Shown piece after piece: positions 17,301 to 27,464 of a DNA stretch of 40,085 nucleotides. The position numbers and the translations under genes are program-made. Each line of letters begins with the position of its first letter. Positions within the stretch are counted from its first letter, which is position 1. Origin of the DNA: Rheinheimera baltica DSM 14885 (lineage in GTDB: Bacteria > Pseudomonadota > Gammaproteobacteria > Enterobacterales > Alteromonadaceae); assembly GCF_000425345.1 (NCBI RefSeq), contig NZ_AUDG01000039.1, positions 1-40,085 of the forward strand, in the 5' to 3' direction. Under the pieces are notes generated by a model that ran no database searches, was not told the origin of the DNA, and was given only the letters and a program-made list of their open reading frames with translations.

Positions 17301-18389
17301 TTAGGTTGTTTCCTGTTTTTCGCGTTGTAGTAAGCTAGCAAGTTGCGCACGATCAGTGCTGTTATTGGTTTGCCAGTGCTGTAAGTTGTCTTTAATTAAC
17401 TGGCACAATGCATTGATATGCTGCGGTTCAGCATTAAGCGCGCTGATATAATCATAGCGCTCGCCTCCAGCGTGCAAAAAGTACTCTTTGTTTTCTTCAC
17501 CAATTTCTTCAATGGTTTCAAGACAGTCTGCGGCAAAACCAGGACAAAAAATCTGCACACTTTTTACCCCTTGGGCGGGCAGGGATTTTAGCGTTTCGTC
17601 AGTGTAAGGTTTTAACCATTCCTCGCGGCCAAAGCGCGATTGAAAGGTTGTCATGTATTGATCTTTATTCAGCCCTAACTGTTCAGCAATTAAACGCGAC
17701 GTTTTATAGCATTCACAGTGATAGGGGTCGCCATTAAGTAAATAACGTTTTGGAATACCGTGATAAGACAAAATCAATTTGTCTGCCTGCCCATGTTGTT
17801 GCCAGTATTGACGGATTTTGTCGGCAGCAGCCGTAATAAAAGGGGCATAATCCGGATAGTGTGAGATAAACCTTAAGTCGGGCAGCCAGCGACGTTGTAT
17901 AAAGTTTTTCGCCAGCTCGTCAAAGCTAGAGCCTGATGTTGACGCGCAATACTGCGGATACAATGGCAATACCAGTAATTTACGCACACCTTGTTTAAAC
18001 ATGTTATTCAGCACACTATCAAAACTGGGGTTGCCATAACGCATTGCAAAGTCGACAACCAGATTTTCAACTCCATCTTGCTGCAATTGGGTTCGTATTG
18101 CATCGGTTTGCGCCTGGGTGTGAAACAATAGTGGCGAACCTTGCTCGGTAAATACTGTGGCATAGGCCTTTGCTGAGCGGCGAGGCCGGATACGCAAAAT
18201 AATGCCATTTAAAATTAGCCACCACAGCACACGCGGTATTTCTACCACGCGGGGGTCAGATAAAAACTGTTTTAAATAGCGTTTGAGCGCTTTTGGCGTT
18301 GGCGCGTCCGGCGTGCCCAGGTTGGTTAACAAAATACCAATTTTATCACTTTGTTTATGGTCGAAGTTGGGAGTGTTGATATAACGCAT
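17301..18389 (-). CDS. hemH: Ferrochelatase
   Basis: The 362-residue product is a full-length ferrochelatase. It has the N-terminal GILLTNLGTPDAPTPKALKRYLKQFLSDPRV and the catalytic His in LILSYHGIPKRYL. PYHCECYKTSRLIAEQLGL follows, then the conserved Glu region CLETIEEIGEENKEYF. It inserts ferrous iron into protoporphyrin IX, the last step of haem synthesis, at the cytosolic face of the membrane. It is the first gene of an operon with the class A PBP gene, whose ribosome binding site lies within the end of hemH. Confidence 0.95.
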   Translation of the reverse strand: MRYINTPNFDHKQSDKIGILLTNLGTPDAPTPKALKRYLKQFLSDPRVVEIPRVLWWLILNGIILRIRPRRSAKAYATVFTEQGSPLLFHTQAQTDAIRTQLQQDGVENLVVDFAMRYGNPSFDSVLNNMFKQGVRKLLVLPLYPQYCASTSGSSFDELAKNFIQRRWLPDLRFISHYPDYAPFITAAADKIRQYWQQHGQADKLILSYHGIPKRYLLNGDPYHCECYKTSRLIAEQLGLNKDQYMTTFQSRFGREEWLKPYTDETLKSLPAQGVKSVQIFCPGFAADCLETIEEIGEENKEYFLHAGGERYDYISALNAEPQHINALCQLIKDNLQHWQTNNSTDRAQLASLLQREKQETT

Positions 18390-18580
18390 AACGGGACGGC
18401 TGCTCTTTCTATTGACGGAACTGACATTACGCCTGTTTGACGTGTCCAGTTTACTTGATTAAAGGCCTGAGCCGATCTTAGCAGCTTATGCCGTGTATAA
18501 GTAAGCCGGAGAAAAAATAATCTTGTTGCTGTTGCGTGGGCAAGGTAGCCTAAAACAACCTGTTGATTAGGAGACACACT

Positions 18581-19027
18581 ATGATAGTTGTGCGATGGCA
18601 CCGGCTTAAGTATCTTTTGCCGGCCGTTTTACTGGTGACCGTATTGGCGAGCATTACACAAAGCTGTTTTAATTTAGCCGCCATAGCGGCGCTTAGCGGA
18701 AACATACCTATCGCTGATATCGTAGCTACGATGTGGTTCGACTTAACGCACTTTAGTTTAACCTATGCACCTATAGCGCTGATTAATCTGTTATTTGCCT
18801 CAATTCTACTGCATATGTTGCCACTATCTCGTGGCTACTTTTTAGCATGTTTACTGGGCGCTGCGTTGCTATATGCCATGGTGCTGATCATAAACACCTT
18901 GGTGCCTATGCCAACCTTAATTGCAGCTACGCGCAGTGCTGCGGGTCTGTTAAGCATGATGTTGTGTAGCAGTGCCGGTATGGCACTTTACCTGTGGTTG
19001 TTTAAGCGGAGGCCAGCAAATGGTTAA
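18581..19027 (+). CDS. Hypothetical four-helix membrane protein
   Basis: I chose the ATG at 18581 (MIVVRWHRL), preceded by the ribosome binding site taggaga, over an in-frame ATG at 18563. The 148-residue product has about four hydrophobic helices and a short basic C-terminus (LFKRRPANG), with little else conserved. Family unknown. Its end overlaps the start of the sugar dehydrogenase gene by eight bases, so the two are one coupled transcription unit. The protein may support or anchor the exported dehydrogenase, but that is inference from position only. Confidence 0.65.
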   Translation: MIVVRWHRLKYLLPAVLLVTVLASITQSCFNLAAIAALSGNIPIADIVATMWFDLTHFSLTYAPIALINLLFASILLHMLPLSRGYFLACLLGAALLYAMVLIINTLVPMPTLIAATRSAAGLLSMMLCSSAGMALYLWLFKRRPANG

Positions 19028-20123
19028 AGTATCGTTATTTTTGGCTGCGGTGCTAATGCAATCTGTTGCAATGGCTGCTGTTTCACCGTCTTATCAGTTT
19101 AAGATATTGGCTGACAACCTGAATCACCCCTGGGCACTGGCTTTTTTACCAGACGGCGATATGTTGCTTACTGAGCGCAGCGGCGCACTTAAGCGGTTAA
19201 CGGCAGAGGGCAGTGTGCGCTTTACTATTCGGCCGGAATTGCCGGAACTGTTGCTGGTATCGCAGGCCGGTTTGCAGGATGTGATGTTAACGCCTGATTT
19301 TGACCAAAGCGCTAAAATTATACTCAGTTATGCTTGTGGCACCTTAGACGCCAACAACACCTGCCTGGCAAGTGCTGTGCTCACTGACAACGGGCTGACT
19401 AACATTACACGTATTTTTCAGGCGCAGCCGCTTAAAAGTGGCGCGGCTCACTTTGGTGGGCGTATCGCTTTTTTGCCTGATAACAGTCTGGTACTTACCT
19501 TGGGTGATGGCTTTGATTATCGAGAGCAAGCACAAAATCCGGCAAATCATTTGGGGAAAACGGTGCGGTTAAATAGCGATGGCACGGTACCGCAAGATAA
19601 TCCTTTTGTTGGCCAGAAAGGCTATGCTGCAGAAATATTCAGTCTGGGCCATCGCAACGTGCAGGGTATTTTTTATGATGCCCCCACGCAGACACTTTAT
19701 AGCCATGAGCATGGCCCGCGCGGTGGAGACGAATTAAATATTATTACACCAGGCACAAACTATGGCTGGCCGGTAGCAACTAACGGTATTGATTATACTG
19801 GCGCCCGTGTTTCACCATTCACTACGTTTACGGGCATGCAACAAGCCATTTGGGGCTGGACACCGTCTATTGCGCCTGCAGGCATGACGTTATATCGCGG
19901 CACATTATTTCCAGCGTGGCAGGGCAATATTTTTGTCGCGGCGCTGGCCGCAAAAAACGTGCACCGGCTTGAAATAGATAACCAAAAGGTGATAAGCGAA
20001 CAGGTAATGTTTACTGAACTTAAACAGCGTATTCGCGATATACGCACTGGGCCAGACGGGGCGTTATACTTGTTAACTGACAGTGCTGCAGGGCAGCTGA
20101 TAAAAGTGACACCGGCAAGCTAA
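19020..20123 (+). CDS. PQQ-dependent sugar dehydrogenase (soluble aldose sugar dehydrogenase-like)
   Basis: I chose the ATG at 19020 (MVKVSLFLAAVLMQSVAMA), which gives a clean signal peptide and sits just after the ribosome binding site ggaggc. The 367-residue product has the six-bladed propeller motifs of the GdhB/YliI family: LNHPWALAFLPDGDMLLTERSG, FGGRIAFLPDNSLVLTLGDG, SLGHRNVQGIFYD, EHGPRGGDELNII with the conserved acidic and Arg residues, and a final IRDIRTGPDGALYLLTD. It would oxidise aldoses in the periplasm using PQQ. No PQQ synthesis genes lie nearby. A terminator overlaps the stop codon. Confidence 0.88.
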   Translation: MVKVSLFLAAVLMQSVAMAAVSPSYQFKILADNLNHPWALAFLPDGDMLLTERSGALKRLTAEGSVRFTIRPELPELLLVSQAGLQDVMLTPDFDQSAKIILSYACGTLDANNTCLASAVLTDNGLTNITRIFQAQPLKSGAAHFGGRIAFLPDNSLVLTLGDGFDYREQAQNPANHLGKTVRLNSDGTVPQDNPFVGQKGYAAEIFSLGHRNVQGIFYDAPTQTLYSHEHGPRGGDELNIITPGTNYGWPVATNGIDYTGARVSPFTTFTGMQQAIWGWTPSIAPAGMTLYRGTLFPAWQGNIFVAALAAKNVHRLEIDNQKVISEQVMFTELKQRIRDIRTGPDGALYLLTDSAAGQLIKVTPAS

Positions 20124-20153
20124 TGGGAAACGCTTAGCGGCCGGTGTTTTGTT
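20109..20153 (+). terminator. Terminator overlapping the dehydrogenase stop codon
   Basis: The arms acaccggc (20109-20116) and gccggtgt (20140-20147) pair perfectly, with inner gctaa/ttagc pairing and a tttgtt tail. The left arm lies inside the last codons of the dehydrogenase gene. Confidence 0.75.
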
Positions 20154-20171
20154 GCCGGTAACATGTGGCGA

Positions 20172-20666
20172 TTAATGGTGGTGATGACCGCCTTCACCGT
20201 GCGCATGGCCGTGAGCCACTTCTTCAGCGCTGGCTTCACGTACTGACAGTATTTCAATAGCAAACTGCAGTGTTTTGCCCGCCAGCGGGTGGTTTGTGTC
20301 TACGTCAGCTTTAAACATGCCAACTTTAACAATAGTCACCTGACGTTGACCTTGTTCTGTTTGCACTACGGCAGTCATACCTGGCTGCCATTTTTTAGCG
20401 CCCATCAGGTGTTTAACCTGCATGCTTTGAATCGCATTTTCGTCACGCTCGCCATAGGCTTGCGCCGGCGTTAACGTAATGTCTAGCTTATCTCCGGCAG
20501 CTTTGCCGGTTAACGCCTGCTCCAGTGCTGGCAGCATTTGCTCGTGGCCGTGCAGATACAGCAATGGATGACTGCCATTTGAGCTTTCAAGCTCGGTGGC
20601 TGTACCGTTGCTGACATCAGTTAGGGTGTAGTGAAACTGTACTACGCTGTTGTCGCTAATTTGCAT
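20172..20666 (-). CDS. slyD: SlyD-like FKBP peptidyl-prolyl isomerase
   Basis: I chose the ATG at 20666 (MQISDNSVVQFHYTL), which matches the family N-terminus. Longer in-frame starts add unrelated residues that overlap the trp terminator. The 164-residue product has the FKBP fold opening, PLLYLHGHEQMLPALEQALTGKAAGDKLDITLTPAQAYGERDE, then the inserted-flap domain and NHPLAGKTLQFAIEI. The tail is His-rich (HGHAHGEGGHHHH), as in metal-binding SlyD. The protein is a cytosolic chaperone and prolyl isomerase, likely binding nickel or zinc. It lies just downstream of the trp operon, behind the trp terminator. Confidence 0.8.
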   Translation of the reverse strand: MQISDNSVVQFHYTLTDVSNGTATELESSNGSHPLLYLHGHEQMLPALEQALTGKAAGDKLDITLTPAQAYGERDENAIQSMQVKHLMGAKKWQPGMTAVVQTEQGQRQVTIVKVGMFKADVDTNHPLAGKTLQFAIEILSVREASAEEVAHGHAHGEGGHHHH

Positions 20667-20734
20667 AAAAATAAGTCCGCTTAGCTTAAAGTGGCTATTA
20701 TCCGGTGTGATGACAGAAAAATCGACAGCTTTAG

Positions 20735-20764
20735 AAAAAAACACGCCACAGCATGCTGTGGCGT
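20735..20764 (-). terminator. Rho-independent terminator of the trp operon
   Basis: A perfect 22-bp palindrome (20743-20764, half-site acgccacagca) is followed on the minus strand by a run of seven T. It begins about 40 bp after the trpA stop codon. It also falls upstream of the slyD-like gene, insulating that gene from trp transcription. Confidence 0.9.
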
Positions 20765-20806
20765 CGGTATTTGCCTGTCCTAAAACCTGTATGGCCTTGT
20801 GCTATA

Positions 20807-21607
20807 TCAGGTAGCGGCTTTCATGTTACTAACAAACTGCTTCAGTTGTGCCAGCATAACAGTGGGTTCTGCTTGATATTGTTCAATCAGCTTCACAATG
20901 GCTGAGCCCGAGATTGCCCCTGCAGCTCCGCTTTGTATGGCGTCTTTTACATGTGCTGGTGTTGAAATACCAAAACCCAACAGCGGTGGCGCCGGATTAT
21001 AGCTACGAATGCGGGCAATCAGTTCACTGGTAGGCATTGCGGCGACCGTCTCAGCGCCCGTTACACCGGCCCGGCTTAGCAGATATGTGTAACCGCGGCC
21101 ATAAGAGGCAATTTCGCGCAGGTCATCGTCATCGACATTTGGTGGCACGATGTAAATTGGCGCAATGTCGTGCTTAATGGCACTTTGGCGAAACAGTTTG
21201 CTTTCATGCAGCGGTACATCGGCAATTAATACCGAATCTACGCCAGCTTGCGCCGCTTGAGCATAAAAATGATCAATACCACGCGCCATGACCAGGTTGG
21301 AGTAAAGCAATAACCCAATAGGGATAGTGGGGTGATAAGCACGAATTTTACTGATCACATCAAAGCTGATGGCTGGCGTTACGCCGGCCGCTAACGCGCG
21401 GATATTAGCGCCCTGAATCGTCGGGCCATCTGCTATCGGATCTGAAAAGGCGATACCCAACTCCAGCGCATCGGCACCGGCGTCTATCAGGGTTTTAATA
21501 ATCTCAAATGACAACTCAGGCGTTGGGTCGCCAATGGTGACGAAAGGCACAAAGGCACCGCGCTGCTCGCTTTGTAAACGGCTAAACATTTGCTTATAAC
21601 GTTTCAT
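20807..21607 (-). CDS. trpA: Tryptophan synthase alpha subunit
   Basis: The 266-residue product is a complete TIM-barrel alpha subunit. It has the catalytic Glu in [18 protein letters not shown] and the Asp in the same motif, then [24 protein letters not shown] and the phosphate-binding [12 protein letters not shown] and [13 protein letters not shown]. It cleaves indole-3-glycerol phosphate to indole and glyceraldehyde 3-phosphate and channels indole to TrpB. The start overlaps the trpB stop (ATGA). It is the last gene of the operon, followed by a strong terminator. Confidence 0.97.
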   Translation of the reverse strand: MKRYKQMFSRLQSEQRGAFVPFVTIGDPTPELSFEIIKTLIDAGADALELGIAFSDPIADGPTIQGANIRALAAGVTPAISFDVISKIRAYHPTIPIGLLLYSNLVMARGIDHFYAQAAQAGVDSVLIADVPLHESKLFRQSAIKHDIAPIYIVPPNVDDDDLREIASYGRGYTYLLSRAGVTGAETVAAMPTSELIARIRSYNPAPPLLGFGISTPAHVKDAIQSGAAGAISGSAIVKLIEQYQAEPTVMLAQLKQFVSNMKAAT

Positions 21608-22794
21608 AGGCTGCCTCCTGCTAATACGCTGTGCACGTGGGCTAAGTCTTTGTCACCGCGGCCGGACAGATTTACTAACAGCACGGTGGGTTCTGTTGCC
21701 TGTGCGGCTAGTTTAAGCGCATAAGCCAGAGCGTGTGAGCTTTCCAGCGCAGGGATAATGCCTTCGGCTTTGGCCAGCTCTTGAAATGCAGCTAAGGCCT
21801 CATCGTCATTGATAGCCACATACTGCGCGCGACCAATTTGCTGCAAATGGGTGTGTTGCGGGCCTACAGCCGGGTAGTCTAAACCAGCTGAAATTGAATA
21901 CGACTCTTCAATTTGGCCATCTGTGGTTTGCATAATCGCGGTGTACGCGCCATGCAAAATACCATAACTGCCGGTAGAGAGTGCTGCACCGTGGTGATGG
22001 GTTTCAATACCCTTGCCGCCAGGCTCTACACCAATTAGTTTTACCTGCTCATCTGGGATGAAATCGGCAAAGATACCGATGGCGTTTGAACCGCCACCAA
22101 CACAGGCAATGACCGCGTCTGGCAATTTGCCCTCGGCTTTTAGAATTTGTTGCTTGGCTTCTTCACCAATCATTTTTTGAAAGTCGCGTACTATGGTGGG
22201 GAACGGGTGCGGGCCTGCCGCGGTGCCAAGCATGTAATGCGTGGTATCGTAACTTGCTGACCAGTCACGCATGGCTTCGTTTACCGCATCTTTTAATGTG
22301 CCGCTGCCGCTGGTGACGGGAATGACGGTGGCACCCATCAGTTTCATCCGAAATACATTGGGTTGCTGACGTTCGATGTCTTTAGCACCCATATAGATTC
22401 GGCACTTTAAGCCAAGTAGTGCGCAAGCTAAGGCGGTAGCCACACCATGTTGGCCAGCACCGGTTTCAGCAATGACTTCTTTTTTACCCATCCGTTTGGT
22501 TAGCAAAGCCTGGCCTAAAACCTGATTGGTTTTATGCGCACCGCCGTGCAGTAAGTCTTCACGTTTTAGGTAAATTTTCACTAACGGATTGGGCGAAATA
22601 TTGCGGCACAGTGTTAGGGGGGTTGGCCGGCCAGCGTACTCGGTAAGTAATTGCTGAAACTCGGCATGAAACGCAGGATCTTCCAGTGCGTCGACATAAG
22701 CTTGCTCCAGCTGTTTTAACGCTGGTACCAGTAATTGCGGCACAAACATACCTCCATACTGGCCAAAATAAGGATTAAGTTTTAGCTCACTCAT
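21604..22794 (-). CDS. trpB: Tryptophan synthase beta subunit
   Basis: I chose the ATG at 22794 ([20 protein letters not shown]), the family N-terminus. The frame extends further upstream, but that part lies inside trpCF. The 396-residue product has the PLP Lys in [16 protein letters not shown], the phosphate-binding [10 protein letters not shown], and [22 protein letters not shown] and SGRGDKDL. It condenses indole with serine to give tryptophan in the alpha2-beta2 complex. Its start overlaps the end of trpCF by eight bases and its stop overlaps trpA. Confidence 0.97.
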   Translation of the reverse strand: MSELKLNPYFGQYGGMFVPQLLVPALKQLEQAYVDALEDPAFHAEFQQLLTEYAGRPTPLTLCRNISPNPLVKIYLKREDLLHGGAHKTNQVLGQALLTKRMGKKEVIAETGAGQHGVATALACALLGLKCRIYMGAKDIERQQPNVFRMKLMGATVIPVTSGSGTLKDAVNEAMRDWSASYDTTHYMLGTAAGPHPFPTIVRDFQKMIGEEAKQQILKAEGKLPDAVIACVGGGSNAIGIFADFIPDEQVKLIGVEPGGKGIETHHHGAALSTGSYGILHGAYTAIMQTTDGQIEESYSISAGLDYPAVGPQHTHLQQIGRAQYVAINDDEALAAFQELAKAEGIIPALESSHALAYALKLAAQATEPTVLLVNLSGRGDKDLAHVHSVLAGGSL

Positions 22795-24178
22795 AGTGAA
22801 ACTCCCGGATCTGTGTAAAGGCTGACTGGATTTTTGCCGCATCTTTGATGCCTGGCGCACTTTCCAGCCCTGAATTGAAATCGAGTGCCGCCACCGGCAA
22901 TTTAAGCGCAGCGCTGCAGTTATCGCTGTTAAGGCCACCGGCCAGCATAATGGGTTGCTCACTGTGTTGCTGTGTTAGCAGTTGCCAGTCAAAGCTTAGG
23001 CCACTGCCGCCGTGCTGGGTTGGATGATGGGCATCCAGTAAAATGCGATCAGCTAGCAAGGTAAATTCTGGCAAGCTGTCTTTTACCCTATATGCTTTCC
23101 ATATTTGGCATGTTGGCGGCAGCATTGGCTTTAAGCGTTGCAAATAGTCGTCAGACTCGTCACCGTGTAGTTGTACTGCGGCAAGTTGTAGTTGATGCGC
23201 CAGCGTAGCGACATCCTCAATCTGCGCATTAACAAATACCCCTACGTACTGCAAAGGGGCACCTTGTTGCACTGCAGACGCTTGCTGCGGGTTAACATGG
23301 CGTGGTGACGGTGGATAAAAAATTAAACCGCCATAACAGGCGCCTGCAGCAAAAGCCGCGGCAGCGTCTTCTGGCCGGGTTAGCCCACAAACTTTATGCT
23401 CGCCCAACACCAGTTTACGGGTGGCCGTTGCTAAATCTGTTTGTGCCATTAACGAGCTGCCAACTAAAAACGCATCGGCCACTTGTGATAAGTGTCGTAC
23501 TTGTTGTTCTGTGTAAATGCCTGATTCTGATACTACTGTTATGCCGTTGGGGATCAGTTTGGCCAGCGTAAAACTGGTGTCTAAGTTGGTGCTTAAATCA
23601 CGTAAGTCGCGGTTATTAATGCCAATCAGTTCAGCGTTAAGAGCTACTGCCCGCAGAGTTTCTTCTTCGTTACTCACTTCGGTCAATATTGTCATATTCA
23701 GCTCTGCCGCAGTAGCTGCCAGCTGACGATATTCGTCATCACTAAGTACTGACAGCATAAGCAGTACCGCGTCGGCACCACAGTGGCGGCCTAAGTAAAT
23801 CTGGTAGCTGTCGATAATAAAGTCTTTATGCAGTAGGGGTTTATCTACCAGGGTGCGCATGGTTCGCAGGTAGTCATAGCGGCCTTGAAAGAACTTTTCA
23901 TCAGTGAGTACCGATATGCAGTCGGCGTATTCGCCGTATACTTCGGCTAGTTGCTGTAAGTTAAAGTCGCTGCGAATAAGCCCTTTTGACGGCGAGGCTT
24001 TTTTACATTCTAAAATAAACCGCGGACCGGTTTGTTTAAGTGCGGCTAAAAAATCGCGCTGGCTGGGGCCAACGTCTGCAACAAACCCGTCCAGCGGCTT
24101 TGCTTGCTTGAGTGCCGCAACTTCTTCGCGTTTATAAGCGACAATGTTTGCCAGTACATTTGGCATTGACTCAGCCAT
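22787..24178 (-). CDS. trpCF: Bifunctional indole-3-glycerol phosphate synthase / phosphoribosylanthranilate isomerase
   Basis: This is a 463-residue fusion. The IGPS domain covers about 1-255 and carries the catalytic Lys in [12 protein letters not shown], then [31 protein letters not shown] and VSESGIYT. The PRAI domain (about 258-463) has [11 protein letters not shown] with the catalytic Cys, and [19 protein letters not shown] with the catalytic Asp. It performs the two steps from phosphoribosylanthranilate to indole-3-glycerol phosphate. The fused arrangement is as in enteric trpC (often written trpCF). It overlaps trpD and trpB by eight bases each. Confidence 0.96.
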   Translation of the reverse strand: MAESMPNVLANIVAYKREEVAALKQAKPLDGFVADVGPSQRDFLAALKQTGPRFILECKKASPSKGLIRSDFNLQQLAEVYGEYADCISVLTDEKFFQGRYDYLRTMRTLVDKPLLHKDFIIDSYQIYLGRHCGADAVLLMLSVLSDDEYRQLAATAAELNMTILTEVSNEEETLRAVALNAELIGINNRDLRDLSTNLDTSFTLAKLIPNGITVVSESGIYTEQQVRHLSQVADAFLVGSSLMAQTDLATATRKLVLGEHKVCGLTRPEDAAAAFAAGACYGGLIFYPPSPRHVNPQQASAVQQGAPLQYVGVFVNAQIEDVATLAHQLQLAAVQLHGDESDDYLQRLKPMLPPTCQIWKAYRVKDSLPEFTLLADRILLDAHHPTQHGGSGLSFDWQLLTQQHSEQPIMLAGGLNSDNCSAALKLPVAALDFNSGLESAPGIKDAAKIQSAFTQIREFHYE

Positions 24179-25208
24179 GCTCAGGCTCCTTAAGTTGGCT
24201 TACCGCTTTAAACTTTGCCAAGGTAGTAAAGGCTTTATTGGTGCTTAATAATTCCAGCACGGCTTGGGTATTTATTTTGAGATCATCGCCCATGCCGGCA
24301 ATTTTAATCATCGCGGCCACGTTTATGGCCACAGCCGCATTGTGTGCGCTTTGTCCTTCGCCTTGCAAAATAGCCAGAGTTGCGGCTGCGTTTTCGGCAG
24401 GCTCTCCGCCAGCAAGGGCGGCAAGTGGTGTAACCGCAACACCAAAATCATCGGGCGTCAGGCTAAATTCGGTTAGTTCGCCATCCTTAAGCTCACATAC
24501 ATAGGTGGTGCCATGCAAAGCCACTTCGTCACAACCACTGCCATGCACTACCCAGGCGCGTTTTACCCCCAGTTGCTTAAGAGCCTGTGCCATAACACGA
24601 CATAGCTTTGGGTCATACACACCCAGCAGTTGATAATCCGGCGCAGCCGGGTTTACCAGGGGGCCAAGTAAGTTAAATAAGGTACGACTTTTCAATGCGT
24701 TACGTACTGGCATCGCATGTTTAATACCGGCATGGTACATGGGGGCAAATAAAAAGCTACAGTTGCTTTGCTCCAGCGCACTTGCGGCTTGTGTTGGTGA
24801 CATCTGAATATTCACCCCTAACTGTTCAAGTAAATCTGCAGAACCAGAGCGAGAGGATACACTGCGGTTACCGTGCTTTATTACCTTTAAGCCCATAGCG
24901 GCGCCAACAATGGCTGCGGTACTGGAAATGTTGATGGTATTGCTGCCATCGCCGCCGGTTCCGCAGCAGTCGATGCTATCGACAAAGTGTTGCGGGAAGT
25001 CGGTTGCTGCTGCACGTAATGCACTGGCTGCACCGGCAATTTCATCGGCCGTTTCGCCGCGCATTTTAAGTGCTACCAACAGCGCCGTCAGGTGCACTGG
25101 TTCAACATCACCTTTTACTACTGCAGTAAAAAACTGCTCAGCCTGAGCAAAACTCAGCGGCTTGCCATTTAAGCTATGTTGTACCGTTGCTAATAGTGTA
25201 TTGGTCAT
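24171..25208 (-). CDS. trpD: Anthranilate phosphoribosyltransferase
   Basis: The 345-residue product has the family motifs CCGTGGDGSNTINISS for the diphosphate, KHGNRSVSSRSGSADLLEQLG, FLFAPMYHAGIKHAMPVR and LFNLLGPLVNPA. It transfers the phosphoribosyl group of PRPP to anthranilate. It is a stand-alone enzyme, not fused to the glutaminase as in E. coli TrpGD. The start follows a gaggc ribosome binding site 2 bp after the trpG stop, and the end overlaps trpCF by eight bases. Confidence 0.97.
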   Translation of the reverse strand: MTNTLLATVQHSLNGKPLSFAQAEQFFTAVVKGDVEPVHLTALLVALKMRGETADEIAGAASALRAAATDFPQHFVDSIDCCGTGGDGSNTINISSTAAIVGAAMGLKVIKHGNRSVSSRSGSADLLEQLGVNIQMSPTQAASALEQSNCSFLFAPMYHAGIKHAMPVRNALKSRTLFNLLGPLVNPAAPDYQLLGVYDPKLCRVMAQALKQLGVKRAWVVHGSGCDEVALHGTTYVCELKDGELTEFSLTPDDFGVAVTPLAALAGGEPAENAAATLAILQGEGQSAHNAAVAINVAAMIKIAGMGDDLKINTQAVLELLSTNKAFTTLAKFKAVSQLKEPEHG

Positions 25209-25210
25209 AA

Positions 25211-25795
25211 TCAGCCTCGTAGTAAATATTCAATGCTTTGTTTTAACAGCGGTTTACCCAAAGTGGTTAAAATAGACTCCGGGTGAAACTGGTAACCCAA
25301 CATTCGTTTATCTTCGTTTATCACTGCCATAGGAATATGGCGCTCACTGGCCAGTACCTGCAACACATTGGGCATTTCGGTTGCCATCAGGGAATGATAA
25401 CGCGCGACTAAAAAGGGGTTAGGTAAGCCAGTAAAAACGGGATGTTCTTGTAGCCTAATGGCTGAGGTTTTACCGTGCACCGTTTCTCCTGCGCGACCCA
25501 CTACACCACCAAAGTGCTCTACTATGGCTTGATGTCCCAGGCAGATACCTAAAATGGGAAACTTGCCTTCGCACAGTTTCACTAATGCTGGCATAGAGCC
25601 GGCTGAAGCCGGACTGCCGGGGCCTGGGGATAATACCAACAACACGGGTTCGGTTTCGGCTTGCATTTGTTGGCAAATGTAATCTGCCGGTACGGTGTTA
25701 CGATACAATTTAACCGCATAGCCCAGTTGGGCAAATTCATCCACCAGGTTGTAGGTGAAGGAGTCTATGTTATCAAGCAAGTAAATAACGGCCAT
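25211..25795 (-). CDS. trpG: Anthranilate synthase glutamine amidotransferase component
   Basis: The 194-residue class I amidotransferase starts AVIYLLDNIDSFTYNLVDEF. It has the oxyanion loop LSPGPGSP, the nucleophile Cys in GICLGHQAI, and the His-Glu pair in QFHPESILT. It supplies ammonia from glutamine to TrpE. Only 3 bp separate it from the trpE stop codon. Its place between trpE and trpD argues for a trp-specific rather than a folate (PabA) role. Confidence 0.96.
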   Translation of the reverse strand: MAVIYLLDNIDSFTYNLVDEFAQLGYAVKLYRNTVPADYICQQMQAETEPVLLVLSPGPGSPASAGSMPALVKLCEGKFPILGICLGHQAIVEHFGGVVGRAGETVHGKTSAIRLQEHPVFTGLPNPFLVARYHSLMATEMPNVLQVLASERHIPMAVINEDKRMLGYQFHPESILTTLGKPLLKQSIEYLLRG

Positions 25796-25798
25796 AGT

Positions 25799-27382
25799 TT
25801 ACCCCTTAACCGGTGTGTGTGATGACAAAATGGCGTTTATTACGGCCTGTGCTTTGCTTCGCGTTTCATCAGCTTCAGCTTGCGCGACGGAGTCAAACAC
25901 GACACCGGCCCCAGCCTGAATATAGGCGGTGTCATTTGTAATATAAGCAGAGCGAATAACAATACAGCTGTCAAAATCACCGTTTCCTGACAAATAACCT
26001 ACAGCACCGCCATAACTGCCGCGACGTTTACCTTCAACACCGCGAATAAGCTCTGCTGCTTTTACTTTAGGCGCACCCACTAATGTGCCCATGTTCATAC
26101 AGGCTTGATAGGCATGCAGCGCATCCAGCCCAGGTTTTAGTGTGCCAACCACGCGCGAAACTAAGTGCATTACGTAAGAATAGCGGTCTACTTTAAGTAG
26201 CTCTTTTACATAACGGCTGCCGGGAACACTGATCCTCGCTACGTCGTTACGGGCTAAATCAACCAACATTAGATGCTCAGCCTTTTCTTTTTCATCCTGG
26301 CGCAGCTCCAGTTCAATACGGCTATCCAGATCGCGGTCTATGCTGCCATCGGCTTTAAAGCCGCGACGGCGTGTGCCGGCTATTGGATAAATTTCAACCT
26401 GGCGGCTTTGGGCATCAAATTTTAATGCTGACTCTGGCGAGGCACCAAATAACGTAAAGGCCGTATCTTTTAAGTAAAACATGTAAGGGCTGGGATTTTG
26501 CTGCTTTAAACGCGCATAGGCGGCTAATGGATCAGGGCAGGGTAGACGAAAACAGCGAGATGGTACCACCTGAAAAATATCGCCGGCGACAATGTTTTGT
26601 TTTAGCTTTTCAACCTGCTGAATAAAGTCAGCATCACTGATATCGACCTCAACTTGGGTAGTTATTGGCGCGGGAGCCGGTGTGTTAGTGGGAGCTGCTT
26701 GCAGCAATTGTTTAAGTTGTTCCAGCCGCTTTCCAATAACAAAGCAGTTAGCTGGCGCATGTTCGCCACAAAATACATTACCAACAAGGCGGCTTTGGCC
26801 GGTTTGATGATCCAGCACCAATAAGGTTTCGGCCAGATAAAACACATAATCCGGGCATTGGTTCTCTGCTGCTGGTACTTCGGGTAGCTGTTCAACGCAA
26901 GCCACCATGTCATAACCGATAACACCACCTAAAAATACCCCGAATGGTTCATCGCCATGGCATTGCAGTTCGTGTTGTAGTGTGCGTAACACACTAAAGG
27001 CGTTAGGAGCATTAAGCCGGGCGTTTTCTTCCAGTAATAACGCTGGGCGCTGGTATGTCAGCGTTAGTTGTTGCTGCTGTTGCTCAACAATGGCATCGCG
27101 GCGTAATTTTTCAGCCAGATAAGGCAATAACACGGCGCCGTTATTACTGACTGCGCTAATAACTACGGTTTGGTCATTACACTCTATGCGCAGCGCGGCA
27201 TCAATGAGTAACAAACTTTTTAAATTGTCTTTGCTGTCTATCTCAGCAGACTCTAACAGCAATGAATACGGGCTTTGTGCTGTCAGGGTCTGATAGCAGG
27301 CCAGTGCATCGCTTTGATACTGCAATTGCATGGCAATGCTGGCAACTTCGCCTGGCGTATCGGTGATATGACTAAAAATCAT
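25799..27382 (-). CDS. trpE: Anthranilate synthase component I
   Basis: The 527-residue product has the N-terminal tryptophan-binding motif LLLESAEI, indicating feedback inhibition. The catalytic chorismate-binding domain carries GDIFQVVPSRCF, FGASPESAL, IAGTRRRG, LVDLARNDVARI and PKVKAAELI. It converts chorismate to anthranilate with ammonia from TrpG, the committed step. The ATG at 27382 follows an aaggat ribosome binding site. It is the first structural gene of the operon, downstream of an attenuator. Confidence 0.97.
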   Translation of the reverse strand: MIFSHITDTPGEVASIAMQLQYQSDALACYQTLTAQSPYSLLLESAEIDSKDNLKSLLLIDAALRIECNDQTVVISAVSNNGAVLLPYLAEKLRRDAIVEQQQQQLTLTYQRPALLLEENARLNAPNAFSVLRTLQHELQCHGDEPFGVFLGGVIGYDMVACVEQLPEVPAAENQCPDYVFYLAETLLVLDHQTGQSRLVGNVFCGEHAPANCFVIGKRLEQLKQLLQAAPTNTPAPAPITTQVEVDISDADFIQQVEKLKQNIVAGDIFQVVPSRCFRLPCPDPLAAYARLKQQNPSPYMFYLKDTAFTLFGASPESALKFDAQSRQVEIYPIAGTRRRGFKADGSIDRDLDSRIELELRQDEKEKAEHLMLVDLARNDVARISVPGSRYVKELLKVDRYSYVMHLVSRVVGTLKPGLDALHAYQACMNMGTLVGAPKVKAAELIRGVEGKRRGSYGGAVGYLSGNGDFDSCIVIRSAYITNDTAYIQAGAGVVFDSVAQAEADETRSKAQAVINAILSSHTPVKG

Positions 27383-27464
27383 GCTTTAGTTTATCCTTGT
27401 AATTCAACTGTATAACTTAACAATGTTTTTTATTCAGCCGGTTTGCACAATTTTGCAGGCACAT

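Noticed and set aside
20667..20744. Longer start for the SlyD-like gene
   Set aside because: It would begin inside the trp terminator and adds residues unlike the family.
22795..22962. Longer trpB start
   Set aside because: The extra 56 codons lie inside trpCF and do not match the TrpB N-terminus; the family start is at 22794.
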